Shown: one piece after another, positions 17,578 through 24,684 of the stretch
How the letters are laid out: each line of letters opens with the position of its first letter
Numbering within the stretch: position 1 is the stretch's first letter
DNA from: Agreia sp. Leaf283
Lineage (GTDB): Bacteria; Actinomycetota; Actinomycetes; Actinomycetales; Microbacteriaceae
Assembly (NCBI RefSeq): GCF_001422485.1
Contig: NZ_LMNF01000001.1
Location: 1,314,250 to 1,378,249, forward strand
DNA length: 64,000 bases
Direction of reading: 5' to 3'
Translations under genes and position numbers: made by a program
The notes under the pieces: generated by a model
Told to the model about the DNA's origin: nothing
Seen by the model: only the letters and a program-made list of their open reading frames with translations
Databases searched by the model: none

Positions 17578-18147
17578 CGAGGGGGCGGGCGGGGCCGATC
17601 CGAATCCGAAGGTCACCGGCGGATCGAGCGGGGTCATCGCGCCCAGGCTTTCACCCGAACGGGTCGCCACGACGTCGTCGAGATCCCGGATGAGCGTCAC
17701 CCCGTAGAACTCCCGCCTCCCGTTGCCCGCCGTGCCGGCCGTGTGCACTCCCGCCACGAGGCGGCTCGCGACGGGATCGATCACCCGGAGCCACGCCGGA
17801 TGCGTCGCGACCAGCGACGGCACCACGCGCAGCAGCCGGCCGAGCGTCGAGAGGCCGCCCACGCGCATCCGCACCGACAGGTCGCCCGCGGTCACCGCGA
17901 TGCCGCCGTCGACGCGCCTCGTCGTTATGGGCACCACCCTCACCTCGTCGAACGAGTACGTCGACGACACGAATTCGGCGATCTCGTCGCTCGGAGCGAG
18001 CAGCGTGCGGTGGCCGTCGACATCTTGCAGCATCACGTCGGTGAAGGCGCCGAGCGGCGACTCGGCCCAGATGCCCACGACGATTCGAGTGCCCGACGCC
18101 GTGCCGAAGCCGGCTATGCGACCAGTGAAGCGGTGTTCGGTGACCAT
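17545..18147 (-). CDS. Conserved hypothetical protein of unknown function
   Basis: A 200-residue soluble protein from ATG 18147 (MVTEHRFTGRIAGFGTASG). An ATG at 18177 would add ten residues; neither has a clear ribosome site. It contains short beta-rich stretches (RIVVGIWAESPLGAFTDVML, RTLLAPSDEIAEFVSSTY) and a middle part with RVDGGIAVTAGDLSVRMRVG. I recall similar proteins only as unnamed actinobacterial conserved genes, and I see no catalytic motif. Its 3' end is duplicated at 17230-17275, and a family B palindrome sits just upstream of its start. Confidence 0.75.
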   Translation of the reverse strand: MVTEHRFTGRIAGFGTASGTRIVVGIWAESPLGAFTDVMLQDVDGHRTLLAPSDEIAEFVSSTYSFDEVRVVPITTRRVDGGIAVTAGDLSVRMRVGGLSTLGRLLRVVPSLVATHPAWLRVIDPVASRLVAGVHTAGTAGNGRREFYGVTLIRDLDDVVATRSGESLGAMTPLDPPVTFGFGSAPPAPSIVDVVTTIRE

Positions 18148-18178
18148 CGGGCCAGCATAGGCGTCGAGGCTCGTCATC

Positions 18179-18239
18179 AATTCAGGAGGAGAGCTTAGCC
18201 GTGTGGATAGTGGCGTCGGCGATGCGCTCCTCCTGAATT
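18179..18239. repeat. Palindromic repeat family B, copy 2 (61 bp)
   Basis: Arms AATTCAGGAGGAG (18179-18191) and CTCCTCCTGAATT (18227-18239) are identical to copy 1. The core GTGGATAGTGGCG is at 18203-18215, the same offset. It lies between the GntR stop (18242) and the hypothetical gene start, both on the reverse strand. Confidence 0.9.
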
Positions 18240-18241
18240 GG

Positions 18242-18928
18242 TCACGCATGAGTCTGTGCTGGCAGCAGCTGCGCCCGGCGCCAGTCGTTCGTGGCGACGG
18301 CGTCTTGCAGTCGCTCGTGGGTTCCGCGGATGTGCTCGGCGATCAATGTCGTGGCGAGCTCGGCGTCGCGCCCGCGCACGGCGTGCAGGATGCGCCGGTG
18401 CTCGTCGCGCGCGTAGCTGCGGGCCTCGGGCGAGCGGGCTTCGAGCCAGCGGGTTCTCTCGAGGCGGCGCAGGGAGGCGGCGACCGCCGTGCCGAAGAAC
18501 GGATTGCCGGCGAGCTCCGCGAGGCGGGCGTGGAAGTCGCCTCCCGCCTGCACGCTGTCACCGGCGGCGCTCGAATCTGCGGCGTCGTTCAGCTCGTCTG
18601 CCAGCTCATCGAGCTGCTCGTCGGATGCCCTCCGCACGGCCAGTCGGGCCGCCGCGGTCTCGATCGCCTCGCGGTATTCGGCGAGCTGCGCGATCTCGTC
18701 GAGGTCGATCGGCGCCACCGCGTAGCTGCGGCCGTCGCGGCGCACGAGACCCTCGGCCTCGAGACGAACGAGCGCGGCGCGCACGGGGGTTCTGGATGCC
18801 TGGAATCGCGACTCGAGGCCGCGTTCGGCCAGGCTCTGGCCGGGCAGCAGCTCGAGGGTCAGGATCGCGGTGCGCAGTCGTTCGTACAACTGCGCCGTCT
18901 GGGATGAGCGCTCGACGTCGTCGGCCAT
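18242..18928 (-). CDS. GntR family transcriptional regulator (FadR/FCD type)
   Basis: A 228-residue regulator. The winged helix-turn-helix covers about residues 10-75 (LRTAILTLELLPGQSLAERG, then ASRTPVRAALVRLEAEGLV). The FCD effector domain follows, with the helical pattern YREAIETAAARLAV and metal-ligand-type residues in DFHARLAELAGNPFF and DEHRRILHAV. ATG 18928 follows an AAGGAG site 11 bp upstream. It is divergent from an MFS transporter, and a perfect inverted repeat lies between them. FCD regulators usually respond to organic or sugar acids, so the transporter may carry such a compound. Confidence 0.92.
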   Translation of the reverse strand: MADDVERSSQTAQLYERLRTAILTLELLPGQSLAERGLESRFQASRTPVRAALVRLEAEGLVRRDGRSYAVAPIDLDEIAQLAEYREAIETAAARLAVRRASDEQLDELADELNDAADSSAAGDSVQAGGDFHARLAELAGNPFFGTAVAASLRRLERTRWLEARSPEARSYARDEHRRILHAVRGRDAELATTLIAEHIRGTHERLQDAVATNDWRRAQLLPAQTHA

Positions 18929-18980
18929 GGGTGTCCCTGCTCCTTGCCTGATTCTTCAGCGCGGTTGCGGCATTCAGCAA

Positions 18981-19005
18981 TTGGTATACCGTAATGGTAT
19001 ACCAA
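18981..19005. promoter_or_regulatory. GntR/FCD operator (TTGGTATACC-N5-GGTATACCAA)
   Basis: Perfect 10-bp arms around GTAAT, centred between the divergent GntR (18928) and MFS (19044) genes. Each arm also contains the smaller palindrome GGTATACC. FCD-type regulators typically bind GGTATACC-like sites, so this is very likely the autoregulatory operator of the adjacent GntR protein. Confidence 0.85.
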
Positions 19006-19043
19006 TGTGCCTCCTCCCGGAGGTCGGACGAAGGAACGGCCCC

Positions 19044-20330
19044 ATGACCTCCACGGAGACAGCATCCGACCGCGCGACCGTGCGCATCCCCGCCCGCGCC
19101 TGGATCAACCTCGGCCTCGGGCTGGGGGCGCAGTCCGCGGGAACGGTCTTCATCAACACGCCCGCGTTCCTCATCCTGCTGCTGCACACGCAGCGCGGAC
19201 TCACCCTGGCCGAGGCGGGGCTGCTGGCGTCGGCGCCGACGGTCGGCATGGTGCTGACCCTGTTCGCCTGGGGCGCGCTCGTCGACCGCATCGGGGAGCG
19301 CGGGGTGATCGCCGTCGGTCTCGCGCTCACCTCGGCGGCGGCGTTCCTCGCCATGACGGTCGACGGATACGTCGCGATCGGTGTCTTCCTGCTTCTCGGA
19401 GGCATGGCCTCTGCCAGCACGAACTCGGCAAGCGGCTCGCTCGTGGTGCGCTGGTTCCCGAGCTCGCGGCGCGGGCTGGCCATGGGCATCCGGCAGATGG
19501 CCGTGCCGCTCGGAGTGACGATCGCCGCCGTCTCCGTGCCCGTGGCGGCCGAGGCCGGGGGAGTGCCGCTCGCCCTGCTCGTTCCCGGCGTGATTGCGGG
19601 CGTGTTCGCCGTGGCCTGCGGGGTCGGCATCCGCAATGCGCCCGCGGTGCAGGTGCGAGCGGCGGACGCGCCCGCGGCATCCGGCTCGCTCGGGGTAAGC
19701 GACGCGCCCACGGCGCCCGGTGTGCCGGCTGTCTCTACGGCGCGACCCGCCAATCCCTACCGGGGAAGCGCGTTCCTGTGGCGCATCCACGTGGTGTCGG
19801 TTCTGCTCGTCGTGCCGCAGTTCACCGTGTCGACGTTCGGGCTGGTGTGGCTGGTCACCGAGCTCGGCTGGACGCCGCTCGCCGCCGGAGTTCTCGTGGG
19901 AGCCGCGCAGTTCGTGGGCGCGATCGGGCGCATCCTCGTGGGGGTGTGGAGCGACAGGCTCGGCAGCCGCGTGCGCCCGCTGCGCTGGGTCGCCATGTCG
20001 GCGGGCGCCGTGATGCTGCTGCTCGCCCTCTCGGATGCCGCGGCGTGGGGTGCCGCCGCCGTCGTCTTCGTGATCGCCACGGTCGTGGTCGTCGCAGACA
20101 ACGGGCTGGCCTTCACCTCGGTGGCCGAGACCGCGGGGCCGGCCTGGAGCGGCCGCGCCCTCGGCGTGCAGAACACCGGACAGTACGTGGCCGCCTCGAT
20201 CGTGGGCCCCGCTGTCGGAGCGCTGATCGGGCTCGTCGGCTATCCGCTCGCCTTCGTGGTGGTCGCCCTGTTCCCGGTGGCCGCGATCCCTCTCGTGCCG
20301 CGCATGCGCGAGGAGCGCGACCGGCTCTGA
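19044..20330 (+). CDS. MFS transporter
   Basis: A 428-residue carrier with about twelve membrane helices, starting at ATG 19044 after a GAAGGA site. The N-half contains the MFS loop-2 type motif WGALVDRIGERGVIAVGLAL and a loop WFPSSRRGLAMGIRQMAVPL typical of CynX/NarK-like or oxalate:formate-like carriers. A Pro/Ala-rich linker (about residues 205-240) separates the halves. GntR control through the shared operator is likely. The substrate is unknown; an organic acid is a fair guess from the FCD regulator. Confidence 0.9.
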   Translation: MTSTETASDRATVRIPARAWINLGLGLGAQSAGTVFINTPAFLILLLHTQRGLTLAEAGLLASAPTVGMVLTLFAWGALVDRIGERGVIAVGLALTSAAAFLAMTVDGYVAIGVFLLLGGMASASTNSASGSLVVRWFPSSRRGLAMGIRQMAVPLGVTIAAVSVPVAAEAGGVPLALLVPGVIAGVFAVACGVGIRNAPAVQVRAADAPAASGSLGVSDAPTAPGVPAVSTARPANPYRGSAFLWRIHVVSVLLVVPQFTVSTFGLVWLVTELGWTPLAAGVLVGAAQFVGAIGRILVGVWSDRLGSRVRPLRWVAMSAGAVMLLLALSDAAAWGAAAVVFVIATVVVVADNGLAFTSVAETAGPAWSGRALGVQNTGQYVAASIVGPAVGALIGLVGYPLAFVVVALFPVAAIPLVPRMREERDRL

Positions 20331-20348
20331 GCTGCCTGGTGCCCGTGA

Positions 20349-20396
20349 CGACGGATGTTGCCGGTGGCCTGGGCACATCCGTCGCCAAGGGCAACG
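20349..20396. repeat. Palindromic repeat family D, copy 1
   Basis: Arms CGACGGATGTTGCC (20349-20362) and GGCACATCCGTCG (20372-20384) pair with one bulge. It fills the gap between the convergent MFS and DMT genes. Related copies are at 37138-37197 and, in opposite orientation, 52119-52178. Confidence 0.85.
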
Positions 20397-20397
20397 T

Positions 20398-21366
20398 TTA
20401 CGCGCTCTCGCGTGCCCGAGCGGGCGATCGGTGGGGCCAGCGGAGTCTGCGCTGCGCCAGCAGGATGCCGAGGAACACGAGCACGGCGCCCAGCGGCTCG
20501 TTCCACGAGAGGGTCTCGCCGAGAACCAGGATGCCCAGGGCGACTCCCACGATCGGCGTCAGGTAAGTGACGGTGGATGTCACGGTCGGGCCCCAGGTGA
20601 GCAGCACGTTGATGTTCCAGAGGTAGGCGAAGCCGGTGCCCACGACTCCGAGGACGAGCAGGCTGGCGACGATCGCGGGTGTGAGCTGCACGGCGCCGAT
20701 CGCGACGACGGGCGTGAGCAGCAGCATGATGGCACCGCCGAGGCCGATCTGCATAAAGGCCGTCGTGACGCCGCTGACGCCCCGACCGGTGATGAAGCGG
20801 CGCAGGTAGCTGAAGGTGAATCCGTAGCAGACGGCAGAGCCGAGGCAGGCGAGCTGGCCCGCGAGCTCGGTGACGGGCGAGCCGGCCGCGGCGGCCGAGG
20901 GCACGAAGCGCCAGGGGCCGATGATCACGATGACTCCGACGATTCCCACAGCGACGCCGACAATCTGCGCGCGGGACAGCTTCTCGACGCGGAACACCAG
21001 AGTGGCCATGAGGGCGGTGGTGATCGGGGTGACGGCGTTGTAGATGCTCGCGAGCCCGCTCGACACGTATTGCTCGGCCCAGGCGAAGAGCAGATAGGGC
21101 AGAACCGACCCGGAGATGGCCACGACGACGAAGTGCGCCCACACCTTCGGCGAGCGGGGGAGTGCGCTGCGGGTGATGAGCATCACCACGCCGAGGGCGA
21201 GACCGCCGAGCACCAGGCGGCTCCAGGCGACCTGGCCGAACGAGGTGCCCTCGAGGGCCACCTTCATAAAGAGGAAGCTGGCACCCCACACGATTCCCAT
21301 CGAAGCGAACTGGATGGCCGCCGAGACGTTCGTGGTGCCCTCGGCGGTGCGGTGCGTGGTGCTCAT
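20398..21366 (-). CDS. DMT superfamily transporter with two EamA domains
   Basis: A 322-residue membrane protein with ten predicted helices in two EamA repeats (about residues 15-150 and 165-305). Typical landmarks are GIVWGASFLFMKVALEGTSF at the start, YLLFAWAEQYVSSGLASIYN in the first repeat, and WNINVLLTWGPTVTSTVTYL plus GVALGILVLGETLSWNEPLG in the second. Such proteins usually export amino acids or other metabolites. Nothing nearby defines the substrate. Confidence 0.9.
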   Translation of the reverse strand: MSTTHRTAEGTTNVSAAIQFASMGIVWGASFLFMKVALEGTSFGQVAWSRLVLGGLALGVVMLITRSALPRSPKVWAHFVVVAISGSVLPYLLFAWAEQYVSSGLASIYNAVTPITTALMATLVFRVEKLSRAQIVGVAVGIVGVIVIIGPWRFVPSAAAAGSPVTELAGQLACLGSAVCYGFTFSYLRRFITGRGVSGVTTAFMQIGLGGAIMLLLTPVVAIGAVQLTPAIVASLLVLGVVGTGFAYLWNINVLLTWGPTVTSTVTYLTPIVGVALGILVLGETLSWNEPLGAVLVFLGILLAQRRLRWPHRSPARARESA

Positions 21367-21428
21367 GGGTTCACGGTATCGGTAGCGGCGGACTGGCTCT
21401 AGCGGGATTCCGACGTCACAGTGCCAGT

Positions 21429-21495
21429 CGAGCGCAGGTGTTCACGCCATGCGCGGTGGCTGAACCACCGCGTTCGACGCGAACACCCGCGCTCG
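21429..21495. repeat. Palindromic repeat family C, copy 2 (nested hairpin)
   Basis: The outer arms pair at 17 of 20 positions (21429-21448 with 21476-21495). The inner stem CGCGGTGG/CCACCGCG (21452-21459 and 21465-21472) is identical to copy 1 at 13157-13215, again with a five-base loop. It lies upstream of the DMT gene and downstream of the flotillin gene. Confidence 0.87.
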
Positions 21496-21519
21496 ATGGA
21501 GGGTGCTAGCTGGAAGGTG

Positions 21520-22977
21520 CTAGATGACGGGCGACTCGGTGTCGGCCTCTGTGGCGGGCGCCGCCGTGGTGCGCGCGCCGGTGCTGCCCGCGCCCTGAGT
21601 CGACTTGGCGACCATGCCGCCGCCGAGCCCTGCGAGCAGTGCGCTGAGGTCGAGGCCCGTGGCCTGCTTGATGACCTCGGGCAGCTCGGTCATGTTCTGC
21701 GCGACAGACTTCGTGAGCGCACTCGCACCGTCGGTCGAGATGATCGAGATGTTGTCGACGTTCGACAGCGGCTCGGCCATGCGACGCGCGACCTCGGGCA
21801 GTGCGTCGATGGCGCGCGAGGCGAGGGCTTCGCGGCTGAGCAGGTTCTGCGCCTCGGCGAGAGCCTTGACCGCGGCGGCCTCGGCCTCACCCCGTGCCCG
21901 TGTGGCGGCGGCGTTGGCGTTTCCGAGGGCGGTGATCGACTCGGCCTCGTTGACGGCTGCGGTGCGGGCGGCCTCTGCCGTCTGCTGACGACGGTAGACC
22001 TCGACATCGACGGCGGCCTTCTCGGTGTCGCGATCGGCCTGGGCCTTCTGCACCGCGGCGTAGGCAGCCGCCTCGGCGGGCTGGCGCACCTCGATGTTGA
22101 GTCGCTGCTCGGCGACCTTGGCCTGCTCGACCACGGCCTCGCGCTCTTTGCCGGCCACGAAGGTGGCCTGCTCGGCGCGTGCGAGTTCACCGGCGGCATC
22201 CGCCTCGGCATTGGCTCGCTCGGTGTCTGCCTTGATCGAGGCGACTCGGATGTCGAGCTCGCGCTGGCGCTCTGCCGTGAGCTGCTCGTTCTCGATGCGC
22301 GACAGGGCCGCGGCGCGCACGGTCTCGGCCTCGCGCACTTCGGCGATCTGGCGGGCCTGGGCGGCCTCTGCGCGACCGCGGTCGGCGAGGTACGTCGAGC
22401 CGGGGGTCTCGATCTCGCGGATGTTCAGGGTCTCGATCTGCAGGCCCAGCTCGGCGAGCTCGCCCTTGGTCTCGGTCACGGCATCCTGCGCGAGCTGCGC
22501 GAAGTTCTTGACCAGCTCGTCGACGGCCCGGCCGCCGATGAGTCCACGCAGCGAACCTTCGAGCGACTGCTGCACGATCTCGGGAAGCTTCGCCTGCTGC
22601 AGCAGGTAGCGCTGGGCGGCACGGCGAACGCCGTCTTCGCTGCCGGTGACCTTGAAGTTGACCGTGGCCTTCACCGAGGTGCGGATGAAGTTGCTGTCTA
22701 TTGCGGTGACGTCGACCGAGGTCTGGTACTGCTCGAGCGAGAGCTTGAAGCCCTCTTGGAAGATGGGCCAGATGAACGTGCGGCCGCCGATGATGACCTT
22801 CTGCGGCGACGTGATGCCCTCTGCGGCGCCCTTGGCTGCGCCGCGGCCGACGACGATGAGCGCCTGGTTCGGCGGAACGCGGCGGATGCGGCTGGCGATG
22901 AAGCCGAGCAACGCCACGATGATGACGATGACGACGACCACCGAGACGATGGACGTGTTGCTGCTGATGAAGTCCAT
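21520..22977 (-). CDS. Flotillin-like SPFH/band-7 membrane protein
   Basis: A 485-residue protein with one N-terminal helix (about residues 9-29, SIVSVVVVIVIIVALLGFIA), an SPFH domain (about 40-220, with IVQQSLEGSLRGLIGG) and a long Ala/Glu-rich coiled coil (about 220-400, with repeats such as ARGEAEAAAVKALAEAQNLL). The tail is glycine-rich (LLAGLGGGM). Flotillins oligomerise on the inner membrane and organise lipid microdomains. The start ATG 22977 has a GAGAGGAAG site. An NfeD-like gene precedes it in the same operon, the usual bacterial pairing. Confidence 0.92.
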   Translation of the reverse strand: MDFISSNTSIVSVVVVIVIIVALLGFIASRIRRVPPNQALIVVGRGAAKGAAEGITSPQKVIIGGRTFIWPIFQEGFKLSLEQYQTSVDVTAIDSNFIRTSVKATVNFKVTGSEDGVRRAAQRYLLQQAKLPEIVQQSLEGSLRGLIGGRAVDELVKNFAQLAQDAVTETKGELAELGLQIETLNIREIETPGSTYLADRGRAEAAQARQIAEVREAETVRAAALSRIENEQLTAERQRELDIRVASIKADTERANAEADAAGELARAEQATFVAGKEREAVVEQAKVAEQRLNIEVRQPAEAAAYAAVQKAQADRDTEKAAVDVEVYRRQQTAEAARTAAVNEAESITALGNANAAATRARGEAEAAAVKALAEAQNLLSREALASRAIDALPEVARRMAEPLSNVDNISIISTDGASALTKSVAQNMTELPEVIKQATGLDLSALLAGLGGGMVAKSTQGAGSTGARTTAAPATEADTESPVI

Positions 22978-23011
22978 GTACTGGGCTTCCTCTCTGTAGG
23001 GGACTATGGCT

Positions 23012-23500
23012 CTAGGAGGCGGGTGCGTCTTCGACGATCGCCTCGACCTTGACGCGGTAGCCGTCTTCTTCGACGACCCGGATGCGCGTCTGCGCCGCGA
23101 GGGTCGCGTCGCTGAAGGCGAGTCGCCGTTCGAGCTCGCGCACGTCGTCGAGGTTCACCTCTCCGCCGGCAGGGCCGGTGGTCACGGTAGTGACGCCGAC
23201 GAGGCCGACGGGCGAGTAGTGGCCGCCGCTCTCTTGTTTCGCGATGTGGCTGACGAAGAGCTGGATGGCCACGAGGGCGACGAGGGCGAGCGCCACGGCG
23301 ATGACGTAGGTGAGCCAGGTGGGCAGGTCGTTCGAGACGGTGATGATGCCCGCGACGCCGAAGATCGACAGGGCGGCGCCGATCGCTATGCCGGAGACGA
23401 GGCCGTCACCCGCCCCGATAAGGTCGAGCAGATCGCCGACGATGATGCTCGAGAGCAGCAGAAGAAGGCCGACCGCGCCGACGATGAGAAACGGGAGCAT
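23012..23500 (-). CDS. NfeD-like membrane protein, flotillin partner
   Basis: A 162-residue protein from ATG 23500, with a GAAAGG site. About three N-terminal helices (FLIVGAVGLLLLLSSIIVGD, SGIAIGAALSIFGVAGIITV and TYVIAVALALVALVAIQLFV) are followed by a C-terminal soluble domain of about 75 residues (VGLVGVTTVTTGPAGGEVNL) resembling the NfeD OB fold. It lacks the N-terminal protease domain of long NfeD proteins, so it is the short form. It is 34 bp upstream of the flotillin gene on the same strand and probably co-transcribed. Confidence 0.85.
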   Translation of the reverse strand: MLPFLIVGAVGLLLLLSSIIVGDLLDLIGAGDGLVSGIAIGAALSIFGVAGIITVSNDLPTWLTYVIAVALALVALVAIQLFVSHIAKQESGGHYSPVGLVGVTTVTTGPAGGEVNLDDVRELERRLAFSDATLAAQTRIRVVEEDGYRVKVEAIVEDAPAS

Positions 23501-23593
23501 GCGGCACCTTTCGTGTCGTAGCTCTTCTAGCATGCCCTAACGAGGGGTGCCCTGTCAGGTCTTGCGCGCTGCGAGCGCGCCGACGACACGGTC

Positions 23594-23860
23594 TCAGTCG
23601 TAGACGCGCACGAGCGACCACTCGCGATCGGAGACCGACCAGACCACGTCGAAGACGAAGCTCACACCGAGCTCGTTGGTGGCCTGGAACCGCCAGCCGC
23701 GAACGATCGGGGGGTGCGTGACGCGCGACCACGCGAGGTCTTCGAGAGGGGTGGGCATGTCGCTGACGCGCCAACGCCGCCCGTTCCACACCATGCGGGA
23801 GGGCACGTCGTCGTCGACCCAGAGGGTGACCGCTTCGGCCGTGTACGAGATGCTCATCAT
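23594..23860 (-). CDS. Small DUF6504-like protein under a LexA-type box
   Basis: An 88-residue protein from ATG 23860 (or 23857). Visible features are the central MVWNGRRWRVSDM segment and the ending FDVVWSVSDREWSLVRVYD, a small aromatic-rich beta domain. It resembles the DUF6504 family, which as I recall sits beside imuB/dnaE2 mutasome genes in many actinobacteria; that identification is from memory. A palindrome matching the actinobacterial SOS box lies 12 bp upstream of the ATG, which independently supports a DNA-damage role. No mutasome gene is adjacent here. Confidence 0.75.
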   Translation of the reverse strand: MMSISYTAEAVTLWVDDDVPSRMVWNGRRWRVSDMPTPLEDLAWSRVTHPPIVRGWRFQATNELGVSFVFDVVWSVSDREWSLVRVYD

Positions 23861-23871
23861 GCTCCGATCAT

Positions 23872-23887
23872 TCGAATATATGTTCGA
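23872..23887. promoter_or_regulatory. LexA-type SOS box (TCGAAT-ATAT-GTTCGA)
   Basis: It differs from the symmetric actinobacterial SOS consensus TCGAAC-N4-GTTCGA at one position. It is 12 bp upstream of the reverse-strand small gene (23860) and 155 bp upstream of the forward-strand gene at 24042, so it could serve one or both. Confidence 0.75.
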
Positions 23888-24041
23888 TAGTGACGAGCAT
23901 AGGCGCGCGTTCGCGACACGCCAAAGATTCGAACGATCCGAATCGGGGACGTCTTTGTCAAGTCCCAGAATGTCGATTCGCGATCTTCCCTACAGTTGTC
24001 CGGTCTCGCTGTACGGAGGCGCGCGCACCAAGAGAAGAGCA

Positions 24042-24374
24042 ATGGGAAAACTGATTTACGCACGGTCCGAACTCGAGATCGACATCGCCGATCGGGCGCT
24101 CCTGCACCTGCAGCTCGTCATCGGAGCGAAGCTTCGTCGCGGCGAGAGCTTCTTCTTCTCGTGGAAGGAGGATGTCGCCGTCGGAAGCGGCCGCTCCAGC
24201 ATCTGGCTCACGCCCGCCCTCCCCCTCTACTTCCGCTTCCACGACTCGAAACTCGGCCCGGTCAACAGGGAGTGGATCGACCTGCTGGCAGCATCGTCGA
24301 ACAGTGGACAGGGCCTCGTCTACACGGAGGAGCCGGGCACGCCGCCCTCGTGGAACCCCCGCGGACACGTGTGA
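24042..24374 (+). CDS. Small DUF7882-like protein (not a DNA ligase)
   Basis: A 110-residue protein starting MGKLIYARSELEIDIADRA, with the hallmark stretch LHLQLVIGAKLRRGESFFFS and a later LGPVNREWIDLLAASSNSGQ. I recognise this as a family abundant in Microbacteriaceae, often with several copies per genome. It is sometimes labelled ATP-dependent DNA ligase in databases, but no nucleotidyltransferase motif (KxDG) is present and it is far too short. The fold appears small, beta-rich and soluble. The function is unknown. ATG 24042 is preferred over longer frames because the family starts at MGKL. Confidence 0.82.
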   Translation: MGKLIYARSELEIDIADRALLHLQLVIGAKLRRGESFFFSWKEDVAVGSGRSSIWLTPALPLYFRFHDSKLGPVNREWIDLLAASSNSGQGLVYTEEPGTPPSWNPRGHV

Positions 24375-24474
24375 GCGCATTGTGCCTCACGAGGCCCGTG
24401 TTGCCTAGACCTGTTGCGCCCGGCATCGACGACGTACTCTAGCGGCGGAGAACGAGCCACAGGAGGTGAGCCGG

Positions 24475-24648
24475 ATGGGTGCCACGAATGACGACGATGA
24501 CATCACGCCGCCGCCGCCCGCGCGACCTCGACGCTCCCTCAACTCGAAGGCCATTCCCTACGGAACCGAGGAGATGGGCACGTTCTTCTCGGACGAGGAG
24601 TGGGACTCCGGCTGGGAGATCAACCACACGGTGACCCCGCCCCTGTAG
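24475..24648 (+). CDS. Small acidic protein of unknown function (57 aa)
   Basis: It begins MGATNDDDDITPPPPARPRR. A perfect AGGAGG site at 24461-24466, eight bases before ATG 24475, marks this start; the in-frame GTG at 24466 overlaps that site and is unlikely. The chain is Asp/Pro-rich at the N-terminus, then SLNSKAIPYGTEEMGTFF and DEEWDSGWEINHTV. It has no membrane helix or cysteine. The strong ribosome site and clean stop suggest a real gene. It follows the DUF7882-like gene by 100 bp. Confidence 0.7.
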   Translation: MGATNDDDDITPPPPARPRRSLNSKAIPYGTEEMGTFFSDEEWDSGWEINHTVTPPL

Positions 24649-24684
24649 TCAGCGTCACACCGAACGGGCTCAGACCCGACGGCG

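Noticed and set aside
24042-24374. ATP-dependent DNA ligase label for the 110-residue protein
   Set aside because: No KxDG nucleotidyltransferase motif or ligase domain fits in this length; the protein matches a small actinobacterial family of unknown function.
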